NCBI RefSeq assembly: GCF_019430945.1
Contig: NZ_JAHYCB010000004.1
Coordinates: 434,001 to 498,000, forward strand
Direction of reading: 5' to 3'
Length of the DNA stretch: 64,000 nucleotides
Origin: Neorhizobium populisoli
Lineage (GTDB): Bacteria; Pseudomonadota; Alphaproteobacteria; Rhizobiales; Rhizobiaceae
The notes below the pieces were generated by a model. The model ran no database searches, had not been told where the DNA came from, and saw nothing but the letters and a program-made list of their open reading frames with translations. Every line of letters begins with the position of its first letter. Within the stretch, counting starts at the first letter, position 1. Shown here piece after piece: positions 36,049 through 44,892 of the stretch. Made by a program: the position numbers and the translations under genes.

Positions 36049-36137
36049 GGTGTGTCCTCCGATTTGCGACGAAACTAGAGAGTGGTTGGCTCTCTGGCGA
36101 GAGGCCATGGAACATTTTCGCTTCTCTGCGGGTTTCC

Positions 36138-37085
36138 GTGCGCTTGTTCGGTACAGCTGTGAGGAGAGCGGATTTGGGGAGCGTTGCTGCCGAGGGTGGC
36201 CTCAGGGAGGAACCGCGCTCTTTCCTGATCGGTCTTGGCCGGGGAGCGGCAGGTGCCATGCTGTTCGGCATCCCGATGCTGATGACGATGGAGCTGTGGC
36301 AGCTCGGTTTCTATATCGAGCGCTACCGGCTTTTTCTTCTGCTGGTTGCAAACATTCCGCTCCTGGTTTTACTCGCGGACCGCGTCGGCTTCGAGCGAAC
36401 CTCGACATGGCGGGAGGCTTGGCGGGATGCGACCATTGCCTATGCGCTTGGGATCGTCATGAGCGCGGCGATCCTCGCATTGTTCGGCGATATCAAGCTG
36501 GATACTCCGTTTTCCGAAATGCTCGGCAAGATCGCGATCCAGGCGGTGCCGGCCAGCATTGGCGCATTGCTTGGCCGGTCGCAGCTCGGTGGATCGTCAG
36601 GTGACGATGAAGAGGACAACGAAGCCGAAGGGGCCGACGGGAACGATGAAGACAAGGGTGATGGCGGCGATGCCGTGCCGGACCAGTTGTCGACGAGCTA
36701 TAGCCGTGAGCTTTTCCTGATGGCTGTCGGCGCGCTTTTCCTCAATCTCAACGTCGCGCCGACGGAAGAAGTGATCCTGATCTCCTACAAGATGACACCA
36801 TGGCATGCCTTGGCGACGATCTTCGTTTCGATCGCCATCATGCACGGCTTCGTCTACGCCGTCGCCTTCAAGGGTACCCATGAACTGCCGGAGGATACGC
36901 CGTGGTGGCACGCTTTCTTCCGCTTCACCCTGCCGGGTTATATCGTTGCGATGGCGATCAGCCTCTATGTGCTCTGGACCTTCGGTCGGCTGGACGACAC
37001 CGCGCCCACCCAGATGCTGATGTCGGCAATCGTACTTGCCTTTCCGGGCGCAATCGGCGCCGCCGCCGCCCGCCTCATGCTGTGA
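36138..37085 (+). CDS. Integral membrane protein, TIGR02587 family
   Basis: The 315-residue protein has about seven membrane segments (e.g. FLLLVANIPLLVLLADR, AYALGIVMSAAILALFG, YIVAMAISLYVLWTFG). A highly acidic cytoplasmic loop (DDEEDNEAEGADGNDEDKGDGGD) lies in the middle. It matches my recollection of TIGR02587, always found in a two-gene operon with TIGR02588, the next gene here. GTG at 36138 is the most upstream plausible start; a weaker later start is possible. Function unknown. Confidence 0.8.
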   Translation: MRLFGTAVRRADLGSVAAEGGLREEPRSFLIGLGRGAAGAMLFGIPMLMTMELWQLGFYIERYRLFLLLVANIPLLVLLADRVGFERTSTWREAWRDATIAYALGIVMSAAILALFGDIKLDTPFSEMLGKIAIQAVPASIGALLGRSQLGGSSGDDEEDNEAEGADGNDEDKGDGGDAVPDQLSTSYSRELFLMAVGALFLNLNVAPTEEVILISYKMTPWHALATIFVSIAIMHGFVYAVAFKGTHELPEDTPWWHAFFRFTLPGYIVAMAISLYVLWTFGRLDDTAPTQMLMSAIVLAFPGAIGAAAARLML

Positions 37086-37096
37086 CGAGGAACCAA

Positions 37097-37507
37097 ATGA
37101 CCGAAATTTCCCGAAAGCAGCCTTCAGAAACTGAGGACCCGCACTGGATCGAGTGGGCCACTGGAATATTCTCCGCCGTGCTGGTCGTGGGGATGATCGG
37201 ATGGGTCGGAGTCGAGGCCATCGTGGAAGAGGATCAACCGCCGGAGTTCGGCATCGCGATTACCGGTGGCAATGCTATTGCGGGCGGCTATCGGGTGGAA
37301 TTCGACATCGCCAATCGCGCCACCCGCACGGCTGCCGCGGTCGTTGTACGCGGCGAAATCCTCGATCAGGGGAAAGCGGTCGAAGATGCCGAAGTCACCT
37401 TCGATTACGTTCCGGCCCAGTCGAAATCGTCAGGCGCCATGTTGTTCTCGGCAGAGCCGGGGCAGCGGGAGGTGCGCATCCGGGCGGTCGGTTACAGCGA
37501 TCCATGA
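37097..37507 (+). CDS. TIGR02588 family protein
   Basis: The 136-residue protein has one N-terminal membrane anchor (WATGIFSAVLVVGMIGWVGV) and a beta-rich extracytoplasmic domain (YRVEFDIANRATRTAAAVVVRGEI), Ig- or FixG-like in look. GAGGAA lies upstream of the ATG, 11 bases after the TIGR02587 gene. Known only as the obligate partner of that membrane protein. Function unknown. Confidence 0.8.
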   Translation: MTEISRKQPSETEDPHWIEWATGIFSAVLVVGMIGWVGVEAIVEEDQPPEFGIAITGGNAIAGGYRVEFDIANRATRTAAAVVVRGEILDQGKAVEDAEVTFDYVPAQSKSSGAMLFSAEPGQREVRIRAVGYSDP

Positions 37508-37515
37508 CGTGCCGG

Positions 37516-38079
37516 TCAGTTCGGCGGCGTCATCCGTTCGAAAAGATGCTGGTAATGAATGACGAGGCCTTCCTCATCGACGACCAGATCAGCCTCGAAG
37601 CCGCGCGACAGACCGAGATCAACATAACGCAGCCGATCCGGTCCCTGCCTGTCGTAGCGTTGGCTGGAGCGGGCAACGGTCAGGGCCAGGCCATCAATGA
37701 AGGCGGTGCCGAGAGGTAGGCTCGCATTCTGCGTGTTCGGCGCGCGACGGATCGGAAAGGTGTTGCAGAAGGGTGTGACGGAAAGGTCAGGTTCTTCGGC
37801 GCCGTCGAGATCGGGCCGCGGCAGGCCGTCCACATGCCAGCCGGCGCCGACGCGCTCCAGATGCAGCATGTCGTGCCCACCGGCATTCCAGCGCTCGACC
37901 GTCACGGACTGCGCCCGCCAATCAGGCGAAAGCCGCCAGCGATGATCGAGCCGAAAACCACCGTCCTCAAGGCAGAGTACGGTGGAACTTGCTTTTACGC
38001 CGTCCGGTTCGATCGAAAGCTCAAGCCGCTCGAAACCCTCGATATCAGTCCGGCGCCAGAAGAGAATGGATGTGATCAT
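37516..38079 (-). CDS. Putative glycolipid-binding family protein (DUF1089-like)
   Basis: The 187-residue protein has the beta-rich pattern of the putative glycolipid-binding family (PF06475, from memory): ILFWRRTDIEGFERLELSI, RLDHRWRLSPDW, PFCNTFPIRR and YVDLGLSRGFEADLVVDEEGLVIHY. No signal peptide. The ATG at 38079 has GGAGGAG eight bases upstream. Convergent with the TIGR02588 gene, 8 bases apart. Function unproven in the family. Confidence 0.72.
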   Translation of the reverse strand: MITSILFWRRTDIEGFERLELSIEPDGVKASSTVLCLEDGGFRLDHRWRLSPDWRAQSVTVERWNAGGHDMLHLERVGAGWHVDGLPRPDLDGAEEPDLSVTPFCNTFPIRRAPNTQNASLPLGTAFIDGLALTVARSSQRYDRQGPDRLRYVDLGLSRGFEADLVVDEEGLVIHYQHLFERMTPPN

Positions 38080-38332
38080 CGGCAAAACTCCTCCCAAAGC
38101 CCCGCGCCTCCCAACGGGAGTTCCGATTGCGAATTGCTACTTTAGCGGTACTGCTTCAATAAGGCGCGAAAGGCTTCCCGACCGTGCTCACATTCGCTGC
38201 TTAGGCTGTGACAATTCGTGAGATCGTTGCTGCGGATCATTCTTCTGCCACATGCGTTTACGAACGCTGCCATAGCCGGCTCGGTTTTTGAGTCTCTTCA
38301 ACCGGCGGCGAAAGAATATAAGGAGTACAGGG

Positions 38333-38863
38333 ATGAAGAAGATTGTTGCCGTGGCGCTTGCCGCCCTTCCGGTGATTTCCAGCGCCGGTGTGGCGTATTC
38401 GGCCGATATGGTCCGGCGTGATCGCGTGCCGGTCTATCAGGAGTCCGATCAGCGCGGCGGCGTTCGGATCGGTTACCTGGATTGCTCGATCGGCGGCGGC
38501 GTAGGTTACGTTCTCGGTTCCGCCAAGGAAGCTGATTGCGTCTTTACCTCAACCATCGGCAGCGAACCACTCGACCGCTATTCCGGCGTCGTTCGCAAGA
38601 TGGGCGTCGATCTTGGCTTTACCACCCGTTCGCGGTTGATCTGGGCCGTATTCGCCCCGACCGCCGGTTATCATCATGGTTCGCTCGGCGGCCTTTACCA
38701 GGGAGCGACCGCTGAAGCCACGTTGGGCGCCGGCATTGGTGCCAATATCCTCGTTGGCGGCACGTCAGGATCCATCCATTTGCAAACGGTAAGCGTGACT
38801 GGTCAGCTTGGCCTCAACCTTGCAGCCACCGGCACGTCCGTCACGCTGACGCCGGAAGGCTAA
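38333..38863 (+). CDS. Secreted DUF992-type protein
   Basis: The 176-residue protein has a signal peptide (MKKIVAVALAALPVISSAGVAYSA) and the DUF992 pattern: VRIGYLDCSIGGGVGYVLGSAKEADCVF, a Cys pair likely forming a disulfide, then GVVRKMGVDLGFT, WAVFAPTAG and GASxxATxGxGxGANxLVGG-like glycine-rich end (AEATLGAGIGANILVGG). Probably periplasmic or outer-membrane associated. AGGAG lies seven bases upstream of the chosen ATG. A strong hairpin follows. Confidence 0.85.
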   Translation: MKKIVAVALAALPVISSAGVAYSADMVRRDRVPVYQESDQRGGVRIGYLDCSIGGGVGYVLGSAKEADCVFTSTIGSEPLDRYSGVVRKMGVDLGFTTRSRLIWAVFAPTAGYHHGSLGGLYQGATAEATLGAGIGANILVGGTSGSIHLQTVSVTGQLGLNLAATGTSVTLTPEG

Positions 38864-38874
38864 GATTTTACCGC

Positions 38875-38905
38875 ACGGCCTCTTCCCGCTTCGGGAAGAG
38901 GCCGT
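38875..38905 (+). terminator. Hairpin terminator after the DUF992 gene
   Basis: ACGGCCTCTTCCC (38875-38887) pairs perfectly with GGGAAGAGGCCGT (38893-38905) around a 5-base GCTTC loop, 12 bases after the stop codon. No T-run follows, but position and stem strength fit a transcript end. Confidence 0.65.
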
Positions 38906-38971
38906 AGGTGAACCTGAGATGAGCGGGCATTTCAGGAGGCGTTCACGGCGCAGGTCTATTTTCCCGACCCC

Positions 38972-39217
38972 ATGACCGATATGAATAAACCATTCCCTGC
39001 CGCCATTGCGGCCGCCGAATTGGCCATTGAGGTTGATTGGAGCTTGGCGCCTGCTCATGCGCGCTGGTGGGCCGTCGATGAGGACGGCCGGGCATATTGG
39101 TATTGTGTACCCGATATAGCCCGTATGAGTTCGTTCTGGTTCTCCGATCAAATCCCGGCGCCCACTTTCGGCTTTGCCGGAGACTGGCGTATCAGTCTCG
39201 TTGAACGGCTGAAGTAG
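38972..39217 (+). CDS. Hypothetical 81-residue protein
   Basis: Unrecognised small protein, Trp-rich (DWSLAPAHARWWAVDEDGRAYWYC...FWFSD...GDWRISLVERL). No signal peptide or membrane segment. The motif WAVDEDGRAYWY hints at a small beta domain. An alternative ATG is three codons downstream. Ribosome-binding site is weak, so confidence is moderate. Confidence 0.5.
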   Translation: MTDMNKPFPAAIAAAELAIEVDWSLAPAHARWWAVDEDGRAYWYCVPDIARMSSFWFSDQIPAPTFGFAGDWRISLVERLK

Positions 39218-39364
39218 AAGCGATCGCGCCTCGGGCGCGGTCGTCTCCACCCCTTGCGGGCGCGCGTTCGCATTCATACTTTAAGGACGTGATACCGCTC
39301 GGACTCGCAGCCCGGAAACGGAATGTTGCAGGTTTCGGGCTTCTGTTGCTTCAGGATTTGCGTC

Positions 39365-40270
39365 ATGGATATCGAAAAGATTTTGCGGTCCGTTGTGGCC
39401 GTCCGCGCCTCCATCCCCGAGAATGCCTTTACTGCGAACACGCTTGGCACCCGACGCGAAGGTTCCGGCGTCGTCATTCGCGAAAATGGTCTTGTTCTGA
39501 CCATCGGTTATCTCATTACCGAAGCGGATGAAGTTTGGCTGACGCGCCATGACGGAAGCGTCGTGCCCGCGCACCCGATGGCCTATGATCAGGAAAGCGG
39601 CTTCGGCCTCGTGCAGGCGCTGGCGCCACTCGAGCTGCCGGCGCTCGAGATCGGCGATTCCGACAAGACTACCCTTGGCGAGCCGGTCGTCTTTGCCGAT
39701 GGTGAAGGTGAATACGTGCGCGGCAACATCGTCGCGAAGCAAGAGTTTGCCGGTTACTGGGAATACCTGCTGGACGAAGCAATCTTTATCGCTCCGGCAC
39801 ATCCCTCGTGGGGCGGCGCGGCGCTCATCGATGCGGAAGCCAAGTTGATCGGCGTCGGTTCGCTACGGCTGCAGATGAGCAAGGGCGGAGAAATCGCCGA
39901 CATCAACATGGTCGTGCCGATTAATCTCGTAAAACCGATCCTCGATGATCTGCTTCATCAAGGCCAGTATAATCGTCAGCCTCGCCCGTGGCTCGGCGCT
40001 TTCTCCGCGGAAAGCAATGGCGAGGTCGTGGTCATGAGCGTCACCGAAAACGGCCCCGCCGCCAAGGCCGGCCTGAAGAGCGGCGACGTCATCTCGGAAA
40101 TCCGCGATGGCGAAGTGGACGGGCTTGCGGATTTCTACCGCAAGATCTGGGACAGCGGCGCGCCGGGCACGGAAATCCCGATGCGTGTGCTGCGGGACGG
40201 GCGTGAGGCATGGTTGAGGGTCAAATCAGCGGATCGGAACGATTTCTTGAGGAAGCCGCAACTGCAGTGA
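39365..40270 (+). CDS. HtrA/DegP-like protein with PDZ domain, catalytic residues missing
   Basis: The 301-residue protein has the trypsin-like HtrA layout plus one C-terminal PDZ (VVVMSVTENGPAAKAGLKSGDVISEIRDGEV). The segments that should hold the triad are altered. The His position reads GYLITEADEV instead of GYILTNAHVV. The Ser position reads PSWGGAALID instead of GNSGGPL. It also lacks a signal peptide. It is therefore likely a non-proteolytic, cytoplasmic PDZ scaffold or chaperone. Start ATG at 39365, where the family-like sequence begins. Confidence 0.75.
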   Translation: MDIEKILRSVVAVRASIPENAFTANTLGTRREGSGVVIRENGLVLTIGYLITEADEVWLTRHDGSVVPAHPMAYDQESGFGLVQALAPLELPALEIGDSDKTTLGEPVVFADGEGEYVRGNIVAKQEFAGYWEYLLDEAIFIAPAHPSWGGAALIDAEAKLIGVGSLRLQMSKGGEIADINMVVPINLVKPILDDLLHQGQYNRQPRPWLGAFSAESNGEVVVMSVTENGPAAKAGLKSGDVISEIRDGEVDGLADFYRKIWDSGAPGTEIPMRVLRDGREAWLRVKSADRNDFLRKPQLQ

Positions 40271-40421
40271 GAAGCGGTTCGGTGCCTCCTTTTTCACTTT
40301 ATAAGGAAGATGTCAGCGAAGCCGACAGATAGAGAAAAACACTCTAACGTCGAATTTGCTGACTTTCCCGCTGTCGCTGTTGGCGACATCTATCTAGCAA
40401 AAGGTAAGAGTGGAGTTTACC

Positions 40422-41678
40422 TCACCGTACCAAAATTGCTCGGAAATCGTTGACATTCGTACCCGTCGGCCCGGTTTCGTAAACGTCGCCGATAGCCGAA
40501 AATCCGGAAAAGCTATCATTGCCGTCCAGTAGTTTGCGGCCATCCAGTCCGGCCACGCGAATTCTCTTTGCCGAGGTCCCATCGGCAAATGCGCCGGCAT
40601 TGGTTTCCGAGCCGTCGATGCCATCCGTATCCGCTGCTAGCGCTGTAATCGTGTGACCATCGATCGCCAGCGCAAAGGCCAAAGCGAACTCTCCATTGCG
40701 ACCACCTTTGCCGCCTTTGCCGCGCAAGGTCACCGTCGTCTCCCCGCCGGAAAGCAGAACGGCAGGCTTGGCGAACGGTCGGTCACGCTGCGCGACTTCA
40801 CGGGCAAGTGCGGCATGTACCAGCGCCACATCGCGGGATTCGCCTTCGACTGAGTCCGACAGAATATAAGGTGTGACGCCATTTTCACGGGCCACTTCGG
40901 CTGCGGCCTCCAAAGAAACGCCTGCGGAAGCGATGACGAAATGTTCGTGGCGGGCGAAAATCGGATCGTCCGGCTTCGGCGCATCGGCCGCCGGAGAATT
41001 GAGGTGAGCGATCATCGCTGCCGGCAGTTTCAACCTGTATTGTTCCACGATCGCCAAGGCATCCTGTCGCGTCGTGGCGTCCGGGATGGTTGGGCCGGAG
41101 GCAACAAAGGCCGGGTTGTCGCCTGGGATATCGGAAACGATCAGGCTGACGACGCGGGCTTTGGTGGCTGCCGCCAGCCGCCCGCCCTTGATCGTCGAGA
41201 GATGTTTGCGAACCACGTTCATGGCCGAGATCGGCGCGCCGGAGGCTAGCAGCGTCTCATTGAGCGCGATTTCATCCTCCAGCGTCAATCCTTCGGGTGG
41301 AGCCGGCAGCAATGCCGAGCCACCGCCGCAGATCAGCGCAATGAGCAGGTCGTTTTCGGAAAGGCCGGACACGGTCTCCATCAGCCGCTTTGCGCTCGCA
41401 AGACCGGCAGCATCCGGCACCGGATGCGACGCCTCCAGGATTTCGATGGACTTTGTTTCGCAGCCATAACCGTATCGGGTAACGACCACGCCCGACAGTT
41501 CGCCATTCCAGACGCTTTCAAGTGCTGCAGCCATCTGGGCGGCGCCTTTTCCCGCGCCGATTACGATAGTGCGCCCGTTTTTGGGTGGAGCGGGGAGGTA
41601 CTTCCGGATACCGATCAGCGGATCGGCGGCCTTCACGGCGGCGGTAAACATCGCCTCCAGCAATTCGCGATCCTGCAT
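40422..41678 (-). CDS. Glycerate 2-kinase (GckA/TtuD, MOFRL family)
   Basis: The 418-residue protein has the family landmarks VIGAGKGAAQMAAALE, ALICGGGSALLPAPPEGLTLED, VSDIPGDNPAFVASGPT and, near the end, LLSGGETTVTLRGKGGKGGRNGEFAL and ADTDGIDGSE. Such proteins phosphorylate D-glycerate; the Agrobacterium vitis homologue TtuD was first annotated as hydroxypyruvate reductase in tartrate use. The ATG at 41678 has AGGAG seven bases upstream. The neighbouring D-tartrate dehydratase makes a link to tartrate or glycerate metabolism plausible, although that enzyme yields oxaloacetate. Confidence 0.88.
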   Translation of the reverse strand: MQDRELLEAMFTAAVKAADPLIGIRKYLPAPPKNGRTIVIGAGKGAAQMAAALESVWNGELSGVVVTRYGYGCETKSIEILEASHPVPDAAGLASAKRLMETVSGLSENDLLIALICGGGSALLPAPPEGLTLEDEIALNETLLASGAPISAMNVVRKHLSTIKGGRLAAATKARVVSLIVSDIPGDNPAFVASGPTIPDATTRQDALAIVEQYRLKLPAAMIAHLNSPAADAPKPDDPIFARHEHFVIASAGVSLEAAAEVARENGVTPYILSDSVEGESRDVALVHAALAREVAQRDRPFAKPAVLLSGGETTVTLRGKGGKGGRNGEFALAFALAIDGHTITALAADTDGIDGSETNAGAFADGTSAKRIRVAGLDGRKLLDGNDSFSGFSAIGDVYETGPTGTNVNDFRAILVR

Positions 41679-41831
41679 GCGTCTTCTCCTCTTATCCCGC
41701 GCGGCCCTTTCGATCACGGTGGGTGACACTCGTCAACCGGGCTTGATCGGCGGTCAGGAATTCAACCGGAACAAAGCGAGTGACTGTCGGTTGTCTTCAC
41801 GGGCTCACGGAAACGAAGGAGCGAACATCCC

Positions 41832-42164
41832 ATGCCTGAACATCTGAAAGAAGCCGGTTACCCTGGTCAAATCGAGATCGAAGGAACTCGGTCGCCGGTC
41901 ACTTACAAACTGAATGCCCGCAAGGACAATGACGGCGCCTATCACGTAGCTGTCAGTCTGACCGCGCCGCGTGACTGGCTGCTGAAGCAAGGATTTCGCA
42001 ACGAGGCAACCTTGGTCCGCGTCGGCGGCGTCCAGATGCCGGTGCATTTCGAGGAAACGCTCAATGTCGCCGACAATATTTCGGTGACGCTGCAGGCCGA
42101 TGACGCCGTCATCTCGACGATGGATGAGCTGAAGAAGAAGTTTCCGGAGCTTCGGGCGAATTAG
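41832..42164 (+). CDS. Hypothetical 110-residue protein
   Basis: Unrecognised. The sequence is soluble and beta-rich (IEIEGTRSPVTYKLNARK...YHVAVSLTAPRDWLLKQGF), with a C-terminal helix (TMDELKKKFPELRAN). AAGGAG lies 11 bases upstream of the ATG. No signal peptide. It is divergent from the glycerate kinase gene. Function unknown. Confidence 0.65.
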   Translation: MPEHLKEAGYPGQIEIEGTRSPVTYKLNARKDNDGAYHVAVSLTAPRDWLLKQGFRNEATLVRVGGVQMPVHFEETLNVADNISVTLQADDAVISTMDELKKKFPELRAN

Positions 42165-42246
42165 CGTATTTGCGCTTCTGCATCATAATCTATAAGGCGA
42201 GCCTGGCTGATCGTGGCCGGGCTTTCGACATTTTACGTGACGGATC

Positions 42247-42672
42247 GTGCAAGACGCAGGGCAACAGACGGAACGTTCATGCGGCTCCTGCACGCTGTGT
42301 TGTCGGCTGCCTGAAATCGACGCCCTGTCCAAACCTGCCGATACCTGGTGCATGCACTGCACAGGTCAGAGCTGCGCCATCTATGCGGATCGCCCGCAAC
42401 TCTGTCGCGATTTCCTCTGTCTCTGGATGACCAATCCGGCGCTCGCTGATACCTGGCGCCCATTGACTTCGCATATGCTCATTTATGCGCAAGGGCCACA
42501 GATGACGGTATTGGTCGACCCCGACCATCCGGACGTGTGGCGTCACGAACCCTGGTTTTCCGGCCTTCAGCAGATAGCAAAAGATGTCGAACTGGAAGGC
42601 GGCTATCTCATCCTGTTTTGCGGCGACGAGGTGGTGAGGATTGAACCTCCCAAGTTCAGCGTGCCGGCATGA
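42247..42672 (+). CDS. Cysteine-cluster protein (YkgJ/zinc-iron chelating type)
   Basis: The 141-residue protein carries the metal-chelating Cys pattern CGSCTLCCRLPEID near the N-terminus, then WCMHC, CAIYADRPQLCRDFLC. That is the CxxCxxxCC...C..Y..RP..C..F.C layout of the YkgJ family. It probably binds Zn or Fe-S. The start is a GTG at 42247. Its 3' end overlaps the convergent pcaQ end by 17 bases. Role unknown. Confidence 0.78.
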   Translation: MQDAGQQTERSCGSCTLCCRLPEIDALSKPADTWCMHCTGQSCAIYADRPQLCRDFLCLWMTNPALADTWRPLTSHMLIYAQGPQMTVLVDPDHPDVWRHEPWFSGLQQIAKDVELEGGYLILFCGDEVVRIEPPKFSVPA

Positions 42673-43582
42673 TCTCGGCCGCCGCCTGGCGGATCGTTTG
42701 CATCAATATCGCCAGTGGCGTTGATGGGGCCGCATCCGCACGGATCGTCAAGCCGACCGGGCCGCGTGTCTCGCTCGTATCGATCGGCAAGGTGGCGACC
42801 GTGCCATCCTCGATATCGGCTGCCACGACGCCGGCCGAAATGATCCAGATACCATCGCTCGCCCGCACGAAAGCTCGGCCGAAGGCATCGGACACGGTTT
42901 CCACTTGCGTCGGTAGGCTGGCGACACCATTGGCGATCAGGAACTGCTCGACAGATGGCCGAATGATCGACCCGCGCGATGGCATCAACACGGGATAATC
43001 CGCAAAGCCGTCGAAGATCGATTGTTTCGTCTCAAGCAGTGGATGGCCGGCGCGCACGGCGAAGACGACCTGTTCGGAATAAAGATGCTCGAAGGTCAGC
43101 CCCGTCATCTTTTCCGATGGAGCAAGGCGGCCCACCACGAGATCGAGATCGCCAATCCTCAATTGCTCCATCAAGACGGCATTATCGCCCGTTACGATCT
43201 TCACGCGACTGCCGGTCTTTTCGTTGAGGAATGCCGACATGGCGCGCGGCATGATGCGGGTGGAAACGGTCGGCAGCGCCCCCACGCGCACCGGAGGTGC
43301 AGCATCGAACAGCTCCTGCGAAACGGAATCCATGCCTTGCCGAAGTGCAGTCAGTGCCGCCCCCGCATGTCGCAGGAAGACTTCACCATAGCGCGTGATG
43401 CGAATGCCGCGACCCTCGCGCTCGAAAACCGAGACGCCGAGCGCCTCTTCCAGCTCGCGAATGGTCTTCGTTACGGCCGGCTGGCTAACGTTCAGGATTT
43501 CGGCTGCCTTGACCACGCTTTTCTGACGCGCGACCTCGACGAATGTATGCAGATGCCGAAACTTGACTCGCGAGTTGATCAA
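42656..43582 (-). CDS. pcaQ: LysR-type activator of the protocatechuate genes
   Basis: The 308-residue LTTR has the N-terminus RVKFRHLHTFVEVARQKSV and recognition helix NVSQPAVTKTIRELEEALGV, closely resembling Agrobacterium and Sinorhizobium PcaQ. PcaQ activates pcaDCHGB with beta-carboxymuconate-type pathway intermediates as co-inducers. It is divergent from pcaD with a PcaQ-type box next to its start. The start is probably TTG at 43582 (giving (M)INSRVKF); another TTG at 43588 is in frame. Confidence 0.92.
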   Translation of the reverse strand: MINSRVKFRHLHTFVEVARQKSVVKAAEILNVSQPAVTKTIRELEEALGVSVFEREGRGIRITRYGEVFLRHAGAALTALRQGMDSVSQELFDAAPPVRVGALPTVSTRIMPRAMSAFLNEKTGSRVKIVTGDNAVLMEQLRIGDLDLVVGRLAPSEKMTGLTFEHLYSEQVVFAVRAGHPLLETKQSIFDGFADYPVLMPSRGSIIRPSVEQFLIANGVASLPTQVETVSDAFGRAFVRASDGIWIISAGVVAADIEDGTVATLPIDTSETRGPVGLTIRADAAPSTPLAILMQTIRQAAAEIMPAR

Positions 43583-43588
43583 GATCAA

Positions 43589-43604
43589 ATAACCCCACGG
43601 TTAG
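43589..43604. promoter_or_regulatory. PcaQ box
   Basis: ATAACC-CCAC-GGTTAG matches the ATAACC-N4-GGTTAA inverted repeat reported for PcaQ in Sinorhizobium meliloti (from memory) at 11 of 12 specified bases. It sits 72 bases upstream of pcaD and abuts the pcaQ start, so it can serve activation of pcaD and autoregulation of pcaQ. Confidence 0.82.
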
Positions 43605-43675
43605 GAGACTAGGCTGAAATATCATTTTACCTAACCGGAAACCGGTGTAATTGATAGTCGGAGGAGGATGCGCGG

Positions 43676-44467
43676 ATGCAGTTTGTACACATTAATGGAG
43701 TTGTGATCCATTACGACATCTGTCGCGCCGATGACGAGAAGCCGGTTCTGGTCTTTATCAACTCGCTCGGTACCGATAGCCGCATCTGGCATCATGAACT
43801 GCCGAAACTCGCCGACGATTTTACCATCCTCATCTATGACAAGCGCGGTCACGGCCTGTCCGACTTGGGAAATCCGCCGTATGTGATCACCGATCACGTG
43901 GCCGACCTTGCCGGTCTGCTCGATCATCTTGAGCTTTCGAATGTTATCGTCTGCGGCCTGTCTGTCGGCGGATTGATCGCCCAGGGTCTGTATGCATCGC
44001 GGCCGGACCTCGTGAGGGCGCTTGTTCTCTCCAACACGGCGCACAAGATCGGTACGGCTGAGATGTGGGCGACGCGGATTGCCGCCGTCGAGAAGGACGG
44101 GATCGGCAGCATCCTCGACGCGATCATGACGCGCTGGTTCACTGCGCCGTTTCGCAAGCCGGAAAATGCCGCTTACCAAGCCTATTGCAACATGCTCGTG
44201 CGCCAGCCGACCTTCGGTTACAGCGGCACCTGCGCTGCGATCCGCGACGCGGATTTTACTGAGGAAGCCAAGAAGATTGCCGTGCCAGTTCTTTGCATCG
44301 TCGGTCGGGAAGACGGCTCGACCTCACCGGAGGTCGTGAAGTCTCTCGCCGACCTGATCCCCGGCTCGCGCTACGAAATCATCGAGGGTGCGGCGCATAT
44401 TCCGTGCGTTGAAGCCCCGGCCGCCCATGCCGCGCTCATCCGCGGTTTTGTTGATCAACTGGATTGA
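43676..44467 (+). CDS. pcaD: 3-oxoadipate enol-lactonase
   Basis: The 263-residue alpha/beta hydrolase opens the enol-lactone to 3-oxoadipate in the beta-ketoadipate pathway. Motifs: [20 protein letters not shown], nucleophile [12 protein letters not shown] (Ser about 103), Asp in [11 protein letters not shown] and His in [12 protein letters not shown]. The upstream GGAGGAGG is a strong ribosome-binding site. First gene of pcaDCHGB, 8 bases before pcaC. Confidence 0.93.
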   Translation: MQFVHINGVVIHYDICRADDEKPVLVFINSLGTDSRIWHHELPKLADDFTILIYDKRGHGLSDLGNPPYVITDHVADLAGLLDHLELSNVIVCGLSVGGLIAQGLYASRPDLVRALVLSNTAHKIGTAEMWATRIAAVEKDGIGSILDAIMTRWFTAPFRKPENAAYQAYCNMLVRQPTFGYSGTCAAIRDADFTEEAKKIAVPVLCIVGREDGSTSPEVVKSLADLIPGSRYEIIEGAAHIPCVEAPAAHAALIRGFVDQLD

Positions 44468-44475
44468 GGATAGAT

Positions 44476-44892
44476 ATGGCCGAAAATTCCGCGCCATCGG
44501 GACGGTTCCAGCAAGGCATGCAGACGCGCCGTTCGGTGCTCGGCGATGCGCATGTGGACCGTGCAGAGGCGAACAAGACCGCATTCGACCAGCCCTTTCA
44601 GGAAATGATCACCGAAGGTGCCTGGGGCACGGTGTGGTCGCGTTCCGAATGGACGAAGCGCGAGCGCTCCATGGTGACGATCGCTCTTCTGGCCGCGCTC
44701 GGCCATCACGACGAAGTCGCCATGCATATCCGCGCTACCGCCAATACCGGTGCGACGCCGGAAGATATTCGCGAGGCGCTGATGCATGTGGCGATCTATG
44801 CCGGCGTGCCGGCTGCCAATCATGCCTTCAAGATCGCCAAAGCCACCTACGCAGAAATGGACGCCGCAAACGCCGCGGGAGAGCAGAAATGA
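44476..44892 (+). CDS. pcaC: 4-carboxymuconolactone decarboxylase
   Basis: The 138-residue protein has the CMD/AhpD-like helical fold with the family core [36 protein letters not shown], followed by [31 protein letters not shown]. It decarboxylates 4-carboxymuconolactone to the 3-oxoadipate enol-lactone. Unlike some bacteria it is not fused to pcaD. Its TGA overlaps the ATG of pcaH. Confidence 0.93.
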   Translation: MAENSAPSGRFQQGMQTRRSVLGDAHVDRAEANKTAFDQPFQEMITEGAWGTVWSRSEWTKRERSMVTIALLAALGHHDEVAMHIRATANTGATPEDIREALMHVAIYAGVPAANHAFKIAKATYAEMDAANAAGEQK

